A stretch of 20,818 nt of DNA, taken from Chara braunii (Eukaryota; Streptophyta; Charophyceae; Charales; Characeae). A program made the position numbers and the translations under genes. The notes below the pieces were generated by a model, which worked only from the letters and a program-made list of their open reading frames with translations, was not told the origin of the DNA and searched no databases. The number at the start of each line of letters is the position of its first letter. Position 1 is the first letter of the stretch. Shown piece by piece: positions 1 to 8,940 of this stretch. The DNA is taken from contig BFEA01000027.1 in the NCBI GenBank assembly GCA_003427395.1, positions 266,892 through 287,709 on the forward strand, given 5' to 3'.

Positions 1-543
1 TCCTCCTCCCCCTTCTTCTCTCCCTTTGCTGCTTACTTCAAGCCTCTTCCTCTTCGTAACTTTGGGATCTTCATGCTGTCTGTTCCGTGATTCATCATCC
101 TCCCTCTGCATTGTCTTCTTCTTCTTCTTCTTCTTCTTCTCCAATGAATCGTCTTCATCCCCATCACTGTCACGTCCAGCATCCATTCTTGTCCTTTTCG
201 GCATCCCTGCTTCTGCATTGCTCATTAAACTTCCCTTGGCCATAGGTTTCGCCGTTGCTACACTCACGACAAAAGTCCTCTTCTTCTGTCCGCTTGTTTC
301 AATGCGTAGTGAGGATGATTTCCGCTTGAGCTTGCTCAGTGGCTCATCGTCGACACTGCATACATCTTTCCTCTCACTCCCTTCTTCCCGTCGGCTTTTG
401 TTTTCCGTGTTTTCTCCCTCTGCACTTGCAGAGGGCACACCATATGAGCCAAGCACTGATGGCGAGGTATTTACAGGTGCAGAAGCTGGCGCCTGGCAAG
501 AGAAAGATACAAAGGCAGGACAAGAAAGCACAAGCGAGCTCAT
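1..543 (-). CDS. Left-edge partial gene or exon: Lys/Glu/Ser-rich, probably nuclear protein
   Basis: Minus-strand triplets are open from 570 down to position 1, with no stop. The first ATG is at 543-541, giving 181 codons that leave the window. A better left limit may be a splice acceptor: on the minus strand a pyrimidine-rich tract (tttgtatctttctcttgccag) ends in CAG at 495-493, so an exon would start at 492 in phase 0. The product is hydrophilic and rich in K, R, E, D and S. It has several basic clusters resembling nuclear localisation signals (KLKRKSSS, KKRTF, PKRTRM, a run of eight Lys after Glu, TKRKRLE) and an acidic patch (DSDGDEDD). Composition suggests a nuclear, disordered protein; no domain is recognised. 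The plus-strand frame over the same bases is Ser/Phe-rich and looks like its antisense. Not proven coding: the (AAG)n stretch could also be a microsatellite. Confidence 0.42.
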   Translation of the reverse strand, partial: MSSLVLSCPAFVSFSCQAPASAPVNTSPSVLGSYGVPSASAEGENTENKSRREEGSERKDVCSVDDEPLSKLKRKSSSLRIETSGQKKRTFVVSVATAKPMAKGSLMSNAEAGMPKRTRMDAGRDSDGDEDDSLEKKKKKKKKTMQREDDESRNRQHEDPKVTKRKRLEVSSKGREEGGGG

Positions 544-690
544 TGTTTGTTTTTTCTTTTCAACTCTTTTTTATTGCTAGTACAGGACAAAAAATTAGGA
601 CACAGCCCATTGTTTTGTGTTTAGGGTGCAAACATGTTCTGTCAAAGCATGACGTTCAATGCACCATGTAGGCTTCCAGGTCACTCCTAT

Positions 691-709
691 TCTCTCTCTC
701 TCTCTCCCT

Positions 710-808
<99 letters not shown>
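691..808. repeat. Compound microsatellite (CT)n then (CA)n
   Basis: A CT-dinucleotide tract of about 94 bases, with a short CCCT interruption near 705-716, runs directly into about 12 CA units. The Arg-Glu, Ser-Leu and Thr-His repeat frames seen across it are artefacts of the simple repeat. Confidence 0.97.
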
Positions 809-1417
809 AGTATCCCTCAAATAGGGAAACTGATGACATGCTCCGAGTGCTGGCAATTGGACTCGATGAGTATACTGACAATTCCAAAAAGTTGTTGGCT
901 AGACAATCTTGATGTACTTCTTGTCAATCCAATGCATCTTCGTCCCCCGGTCTTGTGGGCCAGCCGCGTTCACTTCGTTCTACAGATGCCTCCTTGCACA
1001 ATCTCCAACAGCACTACCCAATTGTCCCTGTGGAGAAAACATCGCACAATTTGCTTCATCTCTCTACCCATTTGGACAGCCCCACTTATAACCACCCTCT
1101 TGAACCTGTTCCTGATGTCCTTGGCAGCCATGCAACATGGAGTCACCATCGGGATTACACCCATAGTGATTCGCTGCCTTACCTCTACTATGTTCGCAAA
1201 GCTTATAATGTCCACCAGCTCTTTGGAGCATTCTTTAGTCACAGCACAAAACATTATTCCTGTTTACCCTATATGCTCGCCGTTGTCCAACAGTTCATGC
1301 CATTTATGAACGGCCTCCTGACAAACCATTGGCTAGTACAGCACAACATCGCAAGGCACGATCTCTACTCTTCATGAGAAAGACACACCTGTAGCAACAG
1401 GTTGGTGTTCGACGGTA
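809..1417 (+). other. Unassigned stretch upstream of the reverse transcriptase relic
   Basis: Two plus-strand frames stay open for 140 to 216 codons here but overlap each other, and neither shows a recognisable motif. The stretch directly abuts the RT relic and may be its decayed N-terminal or leader part. The residues before motif A that such enzymes usually carry could not be identified. Confidence 0.35.
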
Positions 1418-2330
1418 TTGAGGATTGGTCAGAGTGTCGATGAAGTGGCACTTGACCCAAAAAACAACTCGTTCCCCTTTTGTGGTCTCTCTCCTCGCAC
1501 TGTCGATTTTACCACACTGTACACCAACCTACCTCATGCCCGCATTCTGAATAATGTGGCAAAAGCTGTTGATGAAGCCCATGCTTATGCCCTTGGGCAC
1601 ACTTGGGAGCATTCATGCTGCAAGCCTTCACCATGATGATTTGAGGACCTTGTTGTGCCCAACGGGCACCTTTCTGTTTATCAGATCCTCCAACATCTTC
1701 ATTTTGTTGCACAATGCACATAACACTTTTCTGTACACTGCAGGGACGCTTCAGAAACAGATTGCCACTATTCTGACCCATAAATTTTTAATCTGAAGCT
1801 ATATTGGAACGAAGAGCGCTTTGTCGATGAACTTCGTTGGCATGATCTTCAAGCCACTCGGCAATATGCTTTCATTTATCGCCTCAATTGATGATGCTCT
1901 TTCATGGGGCCAATTACCTCCTCCCACCATAGCACGATGGTCTTAAGTGGAAACGAACTATAGCTTCAGATGGCTCCGGTACCTTCTTAGGTATGCAACT
2001 ACGGGTCCACTTTGATGGTTCGCTTCGCATGAGTAATTTTGATAGAGCGACTGCCTGGGATTTCCCGGTCATTAGTTACCTGCAACATCCCTTCCCATCA
2101 ACTGGCTGATGTGTTCACTGGGCAATTGACAAGATTTGAACAACTTCGTGGTAAGTGGCAGGACTTTCAAACTGTGGCAACAACACTTACTCACCTGTGT
2201 CTTCTCGCATGCATCCCCCATCAACCCTTTCTAAGGGCTGGACTTACAAGCACTCTAGCCAACTCCGCAATCCTGCACATGTGACACTTCTCTCTCAGTG
2301 GTTCCGATGCATGTCGCGATAGTCTCTCTA
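1418..2330 (+). pseudogene. Frameshifted reverse transcriptase relic (possibly Penelope-like)
   Basis: Fragments in different plus frames read in order like one reverse transcriptase. Motif A is VDFTTLYTNLPH (about 1502-1537). A middle part ends in TAGTLQKQIA (about 1738-1767). Next comes LYWNEERFVDELRWHDLQA, then YRL-IDD, where a one-base insertion near 1887 separates YRL from the catalytic IDD. The tail includes FLGMQLR, DGSLRMSNFDRATAWDFPV and DVFTGQLTRFEQLRGKW. The glycine loop expected after QIA seems lost. IDD with a YR upstream, followed by the FLGMQ and FDR..AWDFPV blocks, is closer to Penelope-like and related non-LTR RTs than to copia or gypsy. No GIY-YIG nuclease was seen. At least four frame changes make it non-functional. 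RT identity is fairly firm; the class is inference. Confidence 0.68.
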
Positions 2331-2389
2331 TCATGCACTTTCTTCCTTGCACTCATGGAGCTCTCGTCCTTCCCCTGCTCTCTCATCTG

Positions 2390-2525
2390 CTGCAGTTTCC
2401 ACTGTAGCAGCTTCTGTTAGTGCAGTTTATCACAGTTTCCACAGCTGGTGCAGCAGTTTCCACAGCTTCTATTTCCCCTACTATAGTTTTCGCTGCTACA
2501 ACTTTTTCTACCACAGTTCTAGTGC
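2390..2525 (+). repeat. Short imperfect tandem repeat around CAGTTTCCAC
   Basis: The word CAGTTTCCAC recurs at about 2393, 2433 and 2453, with a degenerate relative near 2511, separated by similar CT/TG-rich sequence. It looks like an old simple-sequence expansion. No gene is visible between 2331 and 2572. Confidence 0.5.
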
Positions 2526-2572
2526 AGAGAACATCACAGTCTTCCCGGCACTCACCCGCCCACCCGCCCACC

Positions 2573-2725
2573 CAACTAGTCAACCAACCCACCAACCCAC
2601 CAACCCACCCACCAACCAAACAAACAAACATGGCAGGCCTTGAACCATNCAACTAGTCAACCAACCCACCAACCCACCAACCCACCCACCAACCAAACAA
2701 ACAAACATGGCAGGCCTTGAACCAT
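2573..2725. repeat. 76-bp exact duplication separated by a single N
   Basis: Bases 2573-2648 and 2650-2725 are identical by eye: CAACTAGTCAACC..., through AAC/CCA simple sequence, to ...GGCCTTGAACCAT. Position 2649 is the only ambiguous base in the window. Sequence after the second copy (TCAAAAG) shows that the N and following C would fit a T and C, so the left copy could simply run into the right-hand flank. This is the signature of two contig ends that overlap but were joined rather than merged. A true tandem minisatellite cannot be excluded. Confidence 0.9.
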
Positions 2726-2846
2726 TCAAAAGACAGCGATGAAATGACCATTCCCCTGAGACATCACAATTATTTTAGGATAGCACATGCTAAGACTTTT
2801 CCAATCAAGCTATATATGCATCTGGGTGTGAAAGGGGTTGCTGTTG

Positions 2847-3000
2847 CGATGGTTGGTTGGCTGGGTGGTTGGCTACTTGGTTGGTTGGTTGGTTGGTTGG
2901 TTGGTTGGTTGGCTGGATGGTTGGTTGGTTCGAAGGGTTGGTGGGTGGCTGCATTGGTGGGTGGGTGGGTGGGTGGGTGGGTGGCTGGTTGGTTGGTGTG
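2847..3000. repeat. GGTT / GGCTGG / GGGT tetranucleotide tract
   Basis: The plus strand carries repeated GGTT units (2880-2930), then GGGT units (2957-2983) with single-T loops between G3 runs, an arrangement well known to form stable parallel G-quadruplexes. It is complementary in composition to the CCAA/CCCACC tract at 2550-2700. All translated frames give W/L/G/V or P/T/N/Q repeats and are not taken as genes. Confidence 0.95.
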
Positions 3001-3278
3001 CATGTGTGTGCGGAGCCAATGCTTTCCCTGATGCTCTGCTGCATAAGATCATCTCATACAATTGCTGAGGAATCATTGCCACCAGTTGCAGAGATCTCTG
3101 AATATGTACCGAACATCATGAGTAGAATGTTGCATGCACAGACAGCTGGCCTTGCAAAAGGAAGGGCCGACGAATGAACAAAGCACGAGCAGACAGGCCG
3201 GCAAATAGATGCATGGGGTCTGAACAGGCAAAACAATGAATGGATAGACAGAAGAGCTGGTGGATGGATGGGGGATAC
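3001..3278. other. Single-copy sequence without a recognisable gene
   Basis: Mixed-composition DNA between the GGTT tract and the (AC)n-poly(A) tract. Frames are short or read into the flanking simple repeats. A GGAT/GATGG cluster lies near 3258-3272. No motif was recognised. Confidence 0.5.
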
Positions 3279-3283
3279 AAACA

Positions 3284-3340
<57 letters not shown>
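3279..3340 (+). repeat. (AC)n followed by about 44 A residues
   Basis: About nine AC units lead directly into an uninterrupted A run ending at 3340. A long A run could be the 3-prime tail of an inserted retroelement, but no matching target-site duplication or element body could be identified upstream. It may equally be a compound microsatellite. Confidence 0.93.
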
Positions 3341-3341
<1 letters not shown>

Positions 3342-4036
3342 ATCAGGGTGCGTCTTCCAGACATCCGCTAACGTTGGAACGACACAGAGAAGATTAACAT
3401 GGTCACAGAGCCCATCAATGGCAGATCCTCCACTGGTGTCTTTGGACAGCAGACTGGCTGGTCTCCAAAACAAACCTGTAGCATTATCTCCTAGCCTGCC
3501 CCATGATTAAGCAGATATGGAGGTGATTGGATGCTGCATGGCACTACTTAATTGGCTTTCATCTTCCATGGGACACCAAAAACCTCCTGCTGCAGGAGAC
3601 GACACACCTGTGTAGTCAGTGGGACCCTTTCATGCTGAACCTTTTCAAATACACCAGACTAACAGTGTTGATGGCAGCTTGGAGAGCCAGGTGCTCCTTT
3701 GGAAGGAATCAGGATACTTATTACTTATGGTTTCTTGCAGGCCAAAATAACAACACTGGATACAATTACAGTGAAGCTTTGACGGAGAGAGTTTTTTTTT
3801 GCGCTAGCGCCGTTCGGTTAGCGCTAACACTCTACAACGTTCATGCGCCGATACGCCGTGCTACTGCTCGAAGTGTCCTGCGCTCGCGAAAAGTCCGTAA
3901 CCTCCACAGGAAGGGACGGAGAAAGGCAGGAACAGGCCTGGCGGGGGGCTCCCGCCATAGCAACCCAGAGGAGTTCATAAGCTACACGACAGGGATGGTA
4001 AAGGGTGGGGAAGAAGAGGACACAAAGTAATTGTTA
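3341..4036 (+). other. Unassigned stretch with an unrecognised 167-codon frame
   Basis: A plus-strand frame from ATG 3527 to 4030 encodes an unrecognised 167-residue product. Its second half is Arg-rich (APIRRATARSVLRSRKVRNL, then HRKGRRK). The first half has no motif. A good splice-acceptor string (TTATGGTTTCTTGCAG) ends at 3740 inside the frame, so exon structure is possible. The frame crosses two GC palindromes at 3801-3828 and changes composition there, which argues that it is fortuitous or a composite. Confidence 0.22.
3801..3828. repeat. Two adjacent perfect palindromes, GCGCTAGCGC and GTTAGCGCTAAC
   Basis: GCGCTAGCGC (3801-3810) and GTTAGCGCTAAC (3817-3828) are each their own reverse complement. 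They share the TAGCGC/GCGCTA module and lie six bases apart, just after a run of ten T at 3791-3800. This could be a protein-binding array or the end of a mobile element; nothing downstream proves either. Confidence 0.75.
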
Positions 4037-4040
4037 GAGC

Positions 4041-4056
4041 CGCGCCTTCAGGCGCG
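4041..4056. repeat. GC hairpin CGCGCC-TTCA-GGCGCG
   Basis: A perfect six-pair stem with a four-base loop. It starts a purine-rich plus-strand region (4057-4320) that has no convincing gene. The Ser/Phe/Leu-rich minus frames there reflect that purine bias. Confidence 0.7.
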
Positions 4057-4317
4057 ACAACTTCTTACTACCTTAAGGAAAGTACAAGGGAAGAAGGAAA
4101 AAGCCGTGAGGAAACGAAAAGAGAAACAGGGATAAGGGGGAAGGGAGAGGAGAAGAGGTAGGAAGGAGCACAGGATAGACTGATGAAAAGGAAAGGAACA
4201 GTGCAGTGTCGAAGTGACAAACGACGAACAAGCGAGGCCTGAAGACAAAGGAGCGTAGAAACGAAATTGAATACAGACGACGAACTTTCAAACAAGTTGG
4301 CAGAATAAAAACGAGGG

Positions 4318-4501
4318 ATGAGGGCGGCGGGGCGCAGCACTACCGGGAGCGCTGCGCCCCGGCATTTCCCAGGTGCGAAACCCGGTCAGCACGATGGGCC
4401 GATTGTGATGAGTGGCGGCGCTGATTCACGAAGTGGGCCGTGCGAAGACGTCGAGTTATGGTGCGAAGTGGTCGGGGAAGCTGATGATGGAGAGGAAGAA
4501 G
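4318..4501 (+). CDS. Candidate first coding exon in a CpG-rich stretch (weak)
   Basis: An ATG at 4318 opens a frame into a strong splice-donor match, AAG/GTGAGT, with GT at 4502. Without splicing the frame ends at 4509 after 63 codons, finishing in an acidic stretch (EADDGEEEG). The region is GC- and CpG-rich compared with the AT-richer DNA after 4980, as a promoter/first exon would be. It also contains a perfect 11-pair stem (4328-4338 with 4351-4361, 12-base loop). No downstream exon could be linked, no protein family is recognised, and the hairpin might instead mark a mobile element. Confidence 0.18.
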
Positions 4502-6163
4502 GTGAGTGAGGGGTGAAAGCGACTGCGATGGAGCAAGTGTGGGCAGGGTGGACTCTTGCTGCGATATTGGGGACAGCGGAAGGTGGTTGTTGGGGTTTGG
4601 TTTGGTGTGGGTCGTTTCCGAGCTTCCTGGCGTATGGAGAGGTAATCTGCTGCTGTTGCTTACCTATACGAGAAGGTGCAATACTTGGTAAGGTCATGAG
4701 TTCTCCTCTTCTGGGACTGCCTGCGGTAAGCTGTTGGCGGGTTCAGCAGCTAGATTCTGCAACGTGGCGTGGATATTTTTGGTAAACGCGCTGCGGTCCG
4801 TTGTTGTGACCGTTCGGCTTTGATTGACCGGAGTGGTCGAATGAAGGCCGAGATGCCTTAGGCCGGTTTCGTGTGGAGGTGAGGTTCGGGAAGGGAGGGT
4901 CGTGTCTTGGGTACTCGTAGGTTTCTGCGCTGGTTTCAGGATTGTCTGATCTTCTGATTGACTGGGTACGATCTTGTATTTGTTTTCGCCTGATGATCAA
5001 ACATGCTTATTTTGATAGTATTTCTTGTATGAATTAGATTCTCTCTGACTGATTTTCCCTGGATTGATCGCAGTGATTTTTGTGCAATTCTTATTCATGC
5101 GCATGTTTTTTGGTACATAGTTGCTTCTTTTGACGTTGACCTTAACTACGATCTGGGTTACTTTCTTGATTTTATATATTCGTGAGTCCAATATTGGACA
5201 TCTTAGATAGATTTCTTAATCCTGTTTTTGAATTTTAAAATTCCAAAAGATGTCTCATATAGATTCCCTAATTTTGTTCCTAATTTTCAAATTCTGAAAG
5301 TATGTTTCTGAAGTCATTTTCTATTGGAAAAAATTTACGTCGGCAAAACTTCACTTCCTAGTCTTGATTACTGTTGCTATAAATTCTGTTTTTGAATGGC
5401 CTTTTTTCGTTAATTGTGTTTCAAAGTTTGCCAGGGTCTTTGTATGGTATATTTGCATCTTGCTGTGTCAATCTGTGGGGTTCTTCTGTAGGGTTGAAGC
5501 CTCTTCCCGTGAGGGTTTCACAAGGTGGGAGGTGTTACCCTTGGAGGGGGGGAGGCGGTATTGTGGGATTGTCTTTTTCTGGGCCAGGCTGATTTAGGGT
5601 CGGATCAGCGCTGGCGGTTGGGGAGAGAAGACAAGGGGGGTGAAGCTGTTTACATCAGGGTGAGAGATAGAGAGGGCTGCCTTGCCTGGAGGGGGTGGGG
5701 CATGTGAGGTATGCTCTAAGCGGAATTGTATGCCTTTTAGGGGGTTGTAGTGTCCGTTTATAGGCTGTTCCGAACTGGGGCCGAGAGGAGAGGGGGTGTC
5801 TCCCGGTGGGGGCAGTGTAAGAACAGTGGGTTTGCTTTTTGAGGGAAGGGAGTAATTTCGATGGTCACATAGTGGGTTTATTATGTGTTGTGGAGACCCG
5901 GGTGAACGCTAGAATCTGCATCTGAAGAGAGGTTATTTTCCCCCCTCCTGTCCTCTTTTTGGGATGCAGGTGAAGTTTCTCTATTTTTTTTCAGGTTGGT
6001 ATCTGATGTTCCTGAGTTTTCGAAAATTTCTTAAAAAACTCTTAAAAAAGTTATTCGGTAAGCAGGAAGGGGAAGGTTGGTTTTAGTAGGGTGGTGCTTG
6101 GGCAGAGGACGGATTGGTGTTCAGGGTGGTAGGTCTTTTAGAAGGGCGGGGTGGGGTGACAAT
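4502..6163. other. Long stretch without a recognisable gene
   Basis: G/T-rich DNA with an AT-rich core (about 5000-5400) and poly-T/pyrimidine runs. The longest frames are under 100 codons, show no motifs and are probably chance. A string resembling a splice acceptor (TCTATTTTTTTTCAG) lies at about 5980-5994, so this could be intronic. No repeat was recognised. Confidence 0.5.
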
Positions 6164-6451
6164 GGTCAGTGCTGGAGCAGTTGCTCTGTAACCAGGGGAG
6201 CTTGAGACTATTGGAGCTATGTCGAGGGTGGAAGGCATAACCATCTTGTTCAACGTAGTTGAGGCCGGGGCAGCCCGGGCAGTGACCCTGTAACTTTGGG
6301 GGTTGTGCAGCTAAGGAAGTTGTCGAGGGAGGAAGACACTTCCTGTCCGTCAGAACTAGTTCGGTTGGTACTGGGCCAGTTGGTGTTGTCCTGTCACCCT
6401 AGCAAGGGGGGTATGAGATCTAGCGAGTTCTGGTACGAGGACTGAATACCT
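6164..6451 (+). repeat. Structured repeat, copy 1: ~100-bp subunits with conserved-loop hairpins
   Basis: This copy aligns with 6713-6995 over its full length. Within it the word TGTAAC/TGTCAC recurs at 6187, 6289 and 6392, a period of 102-103 bases. The first two subunits each carry a hairpin with nearly the same loop but different stems. At 6216-6241 the arms are GCTATG and CATAAC (one mismatch) around TCGAGGGTGGAAGG. At 6314-6344 the arms are AGGAAGT and ACTTCCT (perfect) around TGTCGAGGGAGGAAGAC. A second hairpin follows at 6250-6262 (TCAAC-GTA-GTTGA). Near the end GTTCT-GGTACG-AGGAC (6427-6442) can pair with one G-T pair. No reading frame follows the repeat. Function unknown; a structured RNA or element terminus is possible. 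Confidence 0.82.
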
Positions 6452-6712
6452 GGGTAGTAGTCTTTCCTCTGCGGTGTGGGGAAGGAGCTGGATCCTGGGG
6501 GATTTCGTTTTCCTGTCTTGCCGGTTAATGGTCCTGGTATCTCACAGAGTGTCTATGCAGTGATCTGCCTATGATCAGGGAGATTGTGGATAGAATGTTG
6601 GGGGGGAAGGAGGAGGTAAGAGCTAGAAGATGGGAGGAAGCAAGGGGGGTTCAACATGGGAAGGGACGTTTGTCTAAGTCAGTAGGTCAGAAGGACAAAG
6701 TTGGGACGACGC

Positions 6713-6995
6713 AGACTGGTACTGGAGCTTTTGCTTTGTAACCTGGGGGAGCAAGAGGTCTCTGGAGTTATGTCGAGGGAGGAAGGCATAACTAGTTTGT
6801 CCGACATAGCTGATGTCGGGTGTTTTCTCCCTGTAACTTAGGGGCGTGTGGCTAATCGAGAGTGTCGAGGGAGGAAGGCACTCTTTGCCGTCTGAACCAG
6901 GCTGGTCGGTACTGGGGAAGTTTGTATTGCCCTCTAACCCTAGCATAGGGGAATAGGAGATCAGCTGAGTTCTGGTACGAGGACTAAACGCTTGG
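6713..6995 (+). repeat. Structured repeat, copy 2: conserved loop, different stems
   Basis: Second copy of the unit at 6164-6451, starting about 550 bases further on in direct orientation. TGTAAC-type words are at 6737, 6832 and 6933. Two hairpins have the identical 14-base loop TCGAGGGAGGAAGG but unrelated perfect stems: GTTATG/CATAAC at 6767-6792 and AGAGTG/CACTCT at 6859-6884. A further perfect hairpin, CCGACAT-AGCTG-ATGTCGG, is at 6801-6819, and a shorter ACCA..TGGT one lies near 6897-6907. The end block GTTCTGGTACGAGGAC (6969-6984) is identical in both copies. The 90-codon minus-strand frame over it is not thought to be a gene. Confidence 0.83.
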
Positions 6996-7860
6996 ATTTA
7001 ACGTTTTTTCGTTTATTGAAGAGGAGGTGTAAATAGTAGGAGGTTTTGTTAGGATCTTCTGTTTCCAGGTTTGGATTGTGGTTGGGTAGATCATAGGCAA
7101 TTTTTTTTTAGATCTGTAGTTGTTTTTAAAAGTTGTTTCTCGTAGGTTTTCGCAGGTTTGCTAATCGATTGATTGTTTCCCTAGCCGAAGCCGGGTAATG
7201 GCCCCAGAACTTCAATTGTGTTCTATATTCTCAGTTGTACTTCAAAGGGACGTTGAGCCCGGTTCTCAGCACATGATGCTCCCACAAATAAATTGGAGCT
7301 TTTGTCCCCCCCCCCAAAAAAAAAAGAAAAAAAAAAGAGGTGAGTGCGAATCGAGTCCCAAGCTAAACAAGGTAAGCCAACTTAGCTTGACCTTACCCCA
7401 CATAGGATCCTCACTAAGACGCCAAGTCGAAGCAGAGCAAGGCAGGCAGAAAGTAGATTGTTGATTCCGATCTCCAGGGGGAGATCAGAGGAAAGGACAG
7501 CGGATTTGATTGCAGGACTGTCAACCAGAGAGAGGAACTGGTCAGGACCTATTCCTAAGGAACTGAGCGTCGAGCAAAGCCAGGATCTGAAGAGGATATA
7601 GCCCACGGGACAGTAACAGGAGAAGGAAGAAGAGGTGAGGGAAAGGAGGAAGACCAAGGGAAAGACTTGAAAGCACAATTTGGTAGCAACAGGGAAACCA
7701 TACCAGTGAATGGAAGAAGACAATCTTCGTATTGAGCGACAGGTCGATAGCAAACTTTGACAGACAATATCTCTTTTGGGCATAAGACAAAACCCAAGCA
7801 TCAATTCTCTAAGCTAGTCGTTGCATAGCTAGAACAATCGTAACTTGAAATACTTCATCC
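6996..7860. other. No recognisable gene; C/A homopolymer tract and small hairpin
   Basis: Contains a C run followed by interrupted A runs (about 7306-7337) and a perfect hairpin GATCTCC-AGGG-GGAGATC at 7469-7486. A plus-strand frame across about 7480-7590 reads with moderately protein-like composition before stops, and a 140-codon minus frame covers the same bases. Neither has a recognisable motif, so no gene is called. Confidence 0.45.
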
Positions 7861-7970
7861 GGGGCGTGGAAATTTAATTCCCCACCCCGACTCCCTTCCC
7901 TGACTCCCCCTACCCCAACTCCTCGCCCAAACCTTCCCGCCCCTTCTTACCCAGCACACCCTTCCTCCCG

Positions 7971-8330
7971 GCTCTCCCCCGACCCTCTACATCCTGACTC
8001 ACACTCCCACATCCTTCCTCCTCACCCTGCACATCCTTCTCCCCGACTCTATACCGAACCTCCATATCCCGACTCTCACTTCCACACCTAACTCGTCGGT
8101 TTCACTCCTTCCTCACCCCGCACATCCTTCTTCCCGACTCTCCCTCGACCCTCCACATCCCGACTCTCACTCCCACAACCTACCCCGTCCCCCCGCACAT
8201 CCTTCTTCCCGACTCTCCCCTGACCCTCCATATCCCGACTCCCACTACCACACCCAACTTGTCGTTTTCACTTCATCCTCACACCACACACCCTTCCTCC
8301 CGACTCTCCCCTGACTCTCCCCCGATCCTC
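7971..8330 (+). repeat. C-rich minisatellite with alternating unit lengths
   Basis: Units begin near 7971, 8041, 8133, 8208 and 8299, each starting with a GACTCTCCC-type word followed by GACCCTCCACATCCCGACTC. Spacings are about 70, 92, 75 and 91 bases. The longer units contain an extra block around AACTCGTCGGTTTCAC; the shorter ones lack it. One strand is nearly free of G, so the Pro/Ser/His-rich frames here are composition artefacts. Confidence 0.8.
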
Positions 8331-8940
8331 CTCTCACCCTCCTCTCGCCCCATTCATTCCAACTATCCCGCCCCCAGCACCCTGTCTACCACCCCTTCTT
8401 CCCACCAAAGAGTCCCTCACCAGCTCACCCACACCATCTCTCCCTCCAAGAACTCCAACGCATACCCATTATCGCGCCATCCCTCTGCATGATAACCTCC
8501 CTCCCTCGCCACACCCAGCAACACCCCCCCAAACTTGCTACCTACTTTTATTACTTCATCATACTTTTACCAATACTATTATCATCATTACTTTACATTA
8601 TTCTTATCAACATTAACGATTTTTTTGTCGCGGCCATGTTTTTGCAAACATCACCTTGTCCTCCCTCATCACAATCTCGTGACAACTTTACTTTCCAGTA
8701 ACATCCTTCCTTTACAAATGAATTTTAGTACTATTAACGTGACCACTACCACCCCACCTAAGACAAGGATTCTTTACTGAATTTAGGACTCGCCCTAACT
8801 ACAAGCTCCCTATTTCATTGCTTGTCGTTCATTCCCCACATTCCAATTCCCTTTCACACCCAGAGCCCAAGTCACTCAAAGGAGGAGACAAAGCTAGGAC
8901 AAAACTCATATTTTTGTTAACCTCGATTAGCTCTCACGCT
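8331..8940. other. Pyrimidine-rich stretch without a gene
   Basis: Continues the C/T-rich composition, then becomes AT-rich (8537-8640). Frames of 70-80 codons overlap in several phases and have low-complexity products. No motif or repeat beyond composition was recognised. It may belong to the leader of the LINE that follows. Confidence 0.5.

Noticed and set aside
595-912. Overlapping frames with Arg-Glu, Ser-Leu and Thr-His runs
   Set aside because: They are translations of the CT/CA microsatellite in several phases on both strands.
2770-3082. Frames rich in Trp-Leu-Val-Gly or Pro-Thr-Asn-Gln
   Set aside because: They exist only because the GGTT/CCAA repeat has no stops in these phases.
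4481-4487. CTGATGA, the hammerhead ribozyme core word
   Set aside because: No GAAA follows at the right distance and the flanks do not form the needed stems.
6427-6442. TGGTACGAGGAC resembling the sarcin-ricin loop of large-subunit rRNA
   Set aside because: The match is short and neighbouring rRNA sequence is absent; it is part of the local repeat.
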